Both the position numbers and the translations under genes were made by a program. Under the pieces are notes generated by a model. It was given only the letters and a program-made list of their open reading frames with translations, did no database searches and had not been told where the DNA came from. Below, piece after piece: positions 60,501 through 64,000 of a stretch of 64,000 nt of DNA (within the stretch, counting starts at the first letter, position 1; each line of letters begins with the position of its first letter). This DNA is from Lachnospiraceae bacterium. GTDB lineage: Bacteria; Bacillota; Clostridia; Lachnospirales; Lachnospiraceae. The stretch is taken from contig JAFPWO010000023.1 in assembly GCA_017394885.1 (NCBI GenBank), forward strand, positions 108,291 through 172,290, read 5' to 3'.

Positions 60501-63500
60501 CTCCAATAACCAACAGTGGAAGCTTTAGTTATAACAATAACGTCTTCCTTCGTTATTCTCGTAATCAGCATAAGCTAACTTATATTTCTCAGGGACCTCT
60601 TACAACTGGCCGTGTGACCCATGAGGAAACCGGGATCTATTACGATGTCAGCTTAAGCGATTATGCAAACAAATTCACTCCGACAAACGGAATTAACGGC
60701 TATGCGTTTGCAGGATGGTATGCGGATGAAGCCTGCAATGTCCCGTTTGTCTTCAGTGAAGAAAAAATGGGAGATACGGACGTTACTGTTTACGCCAAGT
60801 GGATCACACAGCGCTGCAGAGTAGTCCTTAACCCGAATGCTCCTGAGGGTTCCTATGAATTTGCCAACAACCAGGGACTGACCTTCCGTGTCGACTACAA
60901 TGAGAAGGTCGATGATTCGAACATCAACAGCTCGACAGCAAAGCGCCCCGGATACATTTTGGATTATTGGGAGATCGAAGGAACCAATAAGCGGTGGAAC
61001 TTTGACACGCTTGTAAACTCTGCTGTAGAAGGCGTAAATCCTGACTATCAGAGCACGGAAGAGTGGGCAAACAACACCTATGGCGATAATGACGGCGCAC
61101 ATGACAATGTAGTAAACCTTCTCAAACTGAAGGCTCACTGGAAACTGAACGTTCAGGATAACAGCGCCTACGTTATCTATAAAGTAGGTGATGAGTACTG
61201 CATTTATAATGCAAACGGTGCACTTCAGACCGATATTCCTGTCGATGACAGCCCGTATGTATTGCAGGAAGGTGCAACAAGCATTACCTTCCAGCTTAAA
61301 GAAGGACCTTCGGGCTACAATGACAATTATGATTTCAAAGATTGGGCACTGCTGAATTCCGACGGAACCACGAAGTCCGGTATTACGTACCAGGCCACTT
61401 CAACGCATACGGTAACTTCGGATTACTTTAAGGTAGAAACATTAACGGACGATGATGGTAACACAGCCACCATCCGTTACGTCATCCTTGAAGCAGAATT
61501 CACAATCAAAGCAGATAGAGCTACCATAGTTGTATTTGATGGTAACGGCGGCGTAACGTCAACTGGAGACACAACAGTATCCAAAGATTACCTGGTCAAC
61601 AAAGCATTCCAGATTCTTGCTAATAATACATTTACCAGAGAAGGCTATGAGTTTGTTGAATGGAATACGGCTCCTGACGGATCTGGCACGACCCTTCCTG
61701 CGGGGGCAACGGTTGCCGCTGACAACCTGACCGGAACAGGCTGGGATGTATCTGCTGAGGAGAACATTGTCTACGCGATCTGGAAGACAGAGATTTACGC
61801 TGTTATCGAAGGAAGCACAAAGACCGAAACCTATAATGGCAGTGAGTACACAAACAGTGAATATACTGTTAAATACTATGATGCGGCAGGCAATGAAATT
61901 GAAAAGCCGGAAGGAGTTACGTTTACACTGACATCTGAAAGCAGTGTTTCCGGAACAAATGTTGGCACTTATTCCAAGACTCTTACCGGCACACTTACAA
62001 GTACAAATCCTCTTTACGGAGTTAGAGAAGAGAACCCCGTTGAAAGTGGAACACTGAAGCTTATTATCAACAAAGCAACGCTGACGATTACAGCAGACAG
62101 TAACTCGAAGGAATACGACGGCCAGCCTCTGACGGACAGCGGCTGGCAGGATACGCCTCCGGATGGACTTCAGGGAACTGATACGGTTACAAGTGTTAAT
62201 GTTAGTGGCACAATTACTTTAGTCGGCACAGAAGATAACGTACCGAGCAATGCGGTTGTCATGAACGGTAACACCGATGTAACCGAGAACTACAATATTG
62301 TATATGTTAACGGAACGTTAACGATCACTGATGACTCTATTGATCCGTCTCTGGTTGTCACGAAGAATGATGATAAAGCAGACGATTATGAGTATGCTGA
62401 AGGCGAGACCGTAACGTTTACGATTACAGTCAAGAATATCTATGCAGATGCAGAGACAATTCTTCTGTCTGAAATCGAAGGCGTAACGCTTGCAGATACC
62501 TCTTTTGAGGATGTACCTGCAGGAGAAACAAGAACAACGACAGCTACCTACACAATTAAGGCAGCTGATGTTGCAAATGGTTCCTTTACCAATACTGTAA
62601 CTGCTACTTTGGCGGGCAAGGACTATACTGCATCGGATACAGTGAAAACTGTGACGATGGATCCAGAGCTGACGGTTGAGAAGACTGCAGATCCTACTGA
62701 GAACGTGAAGGTCGGCTACATCGTAACCTACACCGTAGTTATCACGAACAGCGGTAACGTAACAGTGAAGGATATCGCACTTACCGACAGCCTGGTAACT
62801 CTGAACGAGGCAGCATTCACGCTGGCACCTGCGGGAACGAAGACGATCACCTATACCTACACAGTCACGCAGGCTGACGTGGATGCGGGCAAGATCGACA
62901 ACACTGCAACCGCGACCGGTAAGGATCCTAAGGGAACCGCAGTTACCGCAAGCGACGACGCAGAGGTAACGACGGTAACGGCAGCCGCAGAGCTGACGGT
63001 AGAGAAGACCGCTTCTCCTACCAGCGGCGTGGAAGTAGGCGACACCGTAACCTACACCGTAGTTATCACGAACAGCGGTAATGTAACGGTGAAGGATATC
63101 GCGATGAGCGATACTCTGGTAACGCTGACCGATGCACAGAAAGTGATCGGAACCTTGGCACCTGCCGGCACGAAGACGATCACCTATACCTACGAAGTCA
63201 CGCAGGCTGACGTAGATGCCGGCGAGATTGTCAACAAGGTTACTGCGACCGGTAAAGATCCGAAGAACGCTGACGTGACCGGAACCGACACTGCAACGGT
63301 TAAAACCATAGAAGCGTCTGCTGAGCTGACAGTTACGAAGACCGCTAACCCGAAGAGTGGTGTCGGTGTTGGTGACACTATTACCTACACGATCACCGTA
63401 GAGAATACCGGTAATGTAACAGTTGGCATGCTTACCCTGACGGATCCCCTTCCGGACATCCAGCTTGGTGACTTGGACAAAACAACGATTGCTCCTGGTG

Positions 63501-64000
63501 AGACAGCGACGGCAACAGCTACGTATGTAGTAAAGCAGTCTGATGTAGATGCAGGTGAGATCAATAACACTGTCACAGCTGCCGGTAAAGACCCGAAAAA
63601 TGAAACTGTGACCGAGAAGGATAGTGAGAATGTCACGACAGAAGCTGCTTCCGCGAAGCTGAGCATCACGAAGAGCGCTGATCCTACGAGCGGCGTAGCC
63701 GTAAACGACACGATCACCTACACAGTAGTCGTGAAGAACGAAGGCAACGTTACGGTGAAGGCAGGCAAGCTGGTTGATGACCATGCGGACCTGAGCGATA
63801 AGACATTCGAGCTGGCACCCGGTGAGAGTGCAACATTCACTTACACCTATAAAGTAACGCAGGCAGACATCGACGCCGGCTCTATCGTGAACATAGTCAA
63901 AGCGAATGCGACAGCGGAGCGCGGAGAGAACCCTGCGGAAGTAAGCGCAACAGCGACCGTAACGACGGAAGAAGCTTCTGCGAAGCTGAGCATCACGAAG
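57572..64000 (+). CDS. Giant secreted repeat protein (adhesin-like), 5' part, runs off the window
   Basis: 2143 codons without a stop; the end lies outside. The ATG at 57572 has AAAGG upstream. In order: signal peptide (1 to 28, AHA), a charged Pro/Glu/Thr stalk with nine 17-residue repeats (128 to 280), a beta-rich part (about 285 to 580), three InlB B-repeat-like domains (near 585 to 670, 1043 to 1075 and 1316 to 1405; GYxFxGWxxxxxG, VTLYAQWK), an MBG/YDG-like domain (about 1407 to 1587, EYDGQPLTDSGW) and DUF11-like repeats from 1590 on (TYTVVITNSGNVTV). It is probably cell-wall-anchored, but the anchor is not visible. Likely role in adhesion. Confidence 0.9.
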   Translation, partial: MGKAKHRWLSFLLCAAMIMSTLSVPAHAADRGTASNDVVKEQPTEDSTPVDSGEEKIVDVSKEQVPGKTDSETKEDPEEPAPQETREDPTEPAEDPTEPATDPAEEPATEPSEDPTEDPTQPVEDPTEPTEEPTEPEKETEPAVEPTEEPTEPEKETEPAVEPTEEPTEQERETEPVVEPTEEPTEPEKETEPAVEPTEEPTEPEKETEPVVEPTEEPTEPEKETEPVVESTEEPTEPEKETEPVVEPTEEPTEPEKETEPVVEPTEEPTEPEKETKPVEEPIETKKQTLPSKGGVVTIKGVLPVGGSVVAVNQKTTDPQRIRGGKSASTQGTKSGSTSDAGKDLVSYDITIYDENGERWQPEAPVRVTIADESFKNVSRVSVYHLGENGRELVAKDIKPVDGKVTFMAEHFSIYVITEGEPKIVTVSFYDENGDVVSTQYIKKVDNAVQDCYNPQWELEYGTEFYGWSATQGATSGDNIVAVNAAIEANWDSYSADTPLSFYAVVNKVYVVTFNRYNDQGVLTVLDTVKVPVDAANKTITIPGDLGTQLGEEFQGWLAQDGTLYAQGATYTVTDHTSFFLKERGRAWLVFDSNAGGPGSGATYTPPQLIFGDGVVTVKPSDPTRKGYKFLGWNTEADGSGTWWSNTDDTSVNGFGTAITEDVTLYAQWKGDLTSYYVVYWKQSTSDAAGLADNQKTYVYVASSEARTARTGETVSITDADKSYNVADSTESINYFEYNEANSDLSKTVAADGSTVLNVRYDRKEITYSFNFGSGYVGVNESTYGRYTENGEQLYYQSGTDWFGNPQYTAVGNNDNHSTVFTRSGSWPNYRYTEYTGNRYSSREYRDHVESFTGLYGSSFTEWPEAGENREWYYGGYGFPLALTVFDPLACYNGNNPSSFTDTTITFTAENGDTNGYKMYVYVQSENGTWVYTDDYVLSTANLGGASTWYPTETFTGFTIHSYQVRATINTNENAWTPITNSGSFSYNNNVFLRYSRNQHKLTYISQGPLTTGRVTHEETGIYYDVSLSDYANKFTPTNGINGYAFAGWYADEACNVPFVFSEEKMGDTDVTVYAKWITQRCRVVLNPNAPEGSYEFANNQGLTFRVDYNEKVDDSNINSSTAKRPGYILDYWEIEGTNKRWNFDTLVNSAVEGVNPDYQSTEEWANNTYGDNDGAHDNVVNLLKLKAHWKLNVQDNSAYVIYKVGDEYCIYNANGALQTDIPVDDSPYVLQEGATSITFQLKEGPSGYNDNYDFKDWALLNSDGTTKSGITYQATSTHTVTSDYFKVETLTDDDGNTATIRYVILEAEFTIKADRATIVVFDGNGGVTSTGDTTVSKDYLVNKAFQILANNTFTREGYEFVEWNTAPDGSGTTLPAGATVAADNLTGTGWDVSAEENIVYAIWKTEIYAVIEGSTKTETYNGSEYTNSEYTVKYYDAAGNEIEKPEGVTFTLTSESSVSGTNVGTYSKTLTGTLTSTNPLYGVREENPVESGTLKLIINKATLTITADSNSKEYDGQPLTDSGWQDTPPDGLQGTDTVTSVNVSGTITLVGTEDNVPSNAVVMNGNTDVTENYNIVYVNGTLTITDDSIDPSLVVTKNDDKADDYEYAEGETVTFTITVKNIYADAETILLSEIEGVTLADTSFEDVPAGETRTTTATYTIKAADVANGSFTNTVTATLAGKDYTASDTVKTVTMDPELTVEKTADPTENVKVGYIVTYTVVITNSGNVTVKDIALTDSLVTLNEAAFTLAPAGTKTITYTYTVTQADVDAGKIDNTATATGKDPKGTAVTASDDAEVTTVTAAAELTVEKTASPTSGVEVGDTVTYTVVITNSGNVTVKDIAMSDTLVTLTDAQKVIGTLAPAGTKTITYTYEVTQADVDAGEIVNKVTATGKDPKNADVTGTDTATVKTIEASAELTVTKTANPKSGVGVGDTITYTITVENTGNVTVGMLTLTDPLPDIQLGDLDKTTIAPGETATATATYVVKQSDVDAGEINNTVTAAGKDPKNETVTEKDSENVTTEAASAKLSITKSADPTSGVAVNDTITYTVVVKNEGNVTVKAGKLVDDHADLSDKTFELAPGESATFTYTYKVTQADIDAGSIVNIVKANATAERGENPAEVSATATVTTEEASAKLSITK
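57953..58411 (+). repeat. Nine tandem 51-bp repeats in the adhesin stalk
   Basis: Nine units of 51 bases without gaps, each coding EPTEEPTEPEKETEPVV or a near variant (AV for VV in copies 1, 2 and 4; EQERE in copy 3; ES in copy 7; KPVE in copy 9). Third-base differences are spread between copies. The reverse strand gives a long spurious frame. Confidence 0.93.
62666..64000 (+). repeat. Tandem DUF11-like domains of 108 to 111 residues
   Basis: Unit starts at 62666, 62990, 63323, 63656 and 63983 (each at ELTVEK, ELTVTK or KLSITK), spaced 324, 333, 333 and 327 bases. Each unit has TYTVVI/TYTITV, NSGNVTVKDI, an APAGT/APGE block and TQADVDAG. The array continues beyond the window. Confidence 0.9.

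Noticed and set aside
62318..63784. 488-codon minus-strand frame opposite the DUF11-like repeats
   Set aside because: A mirror of the tandem repeat coding; low-complexity and no start signals.

Overview
The window looks like a chromosomal segment of a moderately high-GC (upper 50s percent by eye) Gram-positive anaerobe, most likely class Clostridia (Bacillota). The support is an alpha2-type glycyl-tRNA synthetase, mini-RNase III, an ispH-rpsA overlap, ECF-type vitamin S-components, BirA boxes of the Firmicutes type, SleB-type cell wall hydrolase, CmpB/DUF975 membrane proteins, strong AGGAGG ribosome sites, and no outer-membrane genes. The species cannot be named from the sequence.

Layout. 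1-8.9 kb: the end of an M19 dipeptidase, a methyltransferase, an M48 membrane protease, then a two-gene unit of a radical SAM enzyme and a membrane protein ending in a dense cysteine/alanine/serine tail (3.3-6.1 kb), an AlaA-like aminotransferase and a DUF975-CmpB protein. 9.0-12.6 kb: three tandem paralogues of the ornithine cyclodeaminase family. 12.8-18.5 kb: a minus-strand set (M20/RocB-like peptidase, CmpB, GNAT) and a plus-strand set (SGNH hydrolase, P1 peptidase, Ldh-type dehydrogenase). 18.5-21.2 kb: a collapsed prophage in tRNA-Leu(CAA), with a 24-bp direct repeat at its ends, an integrase remnant, a scaffold-protein stub, a glycosyltransferase and a toxin-like capsid tail. 21.2-28.3 kb: SDR reductase, GNAT, birA/bioY with two BirA operators between them, DUF362, LOG protein, a FolT-like S-component next to folC, flavin reductase and tRNA-Trp. 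28.3-35.3 kb: export protein, AAA+ ATPase, an oxidoreductase-Cmk single reading frame, ispH, rpsA, a lipoprotein. 35.3-42.3 kb: glyQS, a SleB-type hydrolase, cysS-mrnC-rlmB (overlapping genes) and arcA. 42.4-46 kb: a P-loop kinase, adenosine deaminase, an S9 peptidase. 46.2-52.8 kb: an operon argF-argC-argJ-argB-argD-arcC on the minus strand, with a PucR-type regulator divergent from it. 54-57.4 kb: lipoprotein, threonine-aldolase-like lyase and a BMP-type nucleoside-binding lipoprotein. 57.6 kb to the end: the first 2143 codons of a very large repeat-rich secreted protein that runs off the window.

How the parts fit. Many genes deal with peptides and amino acids (M19, M20, P1, S9 peptidases; AlaA-like aminotransferase; OCD triplet; arginine deiminase and carbamate kinase), which suggests an amino-acid-fermenting lifestyle that still makes arginine. 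The most original item is the radical SAM/cysteine-tail pair. The clearest evolutionary signals are a low-GC mosaic in the second half of ispH and the doubly deleted prophage. Several intergenic palindromic repeats sit in the arginine operon and after rpsA. No gene-free stretch longer than 300 bases was found.
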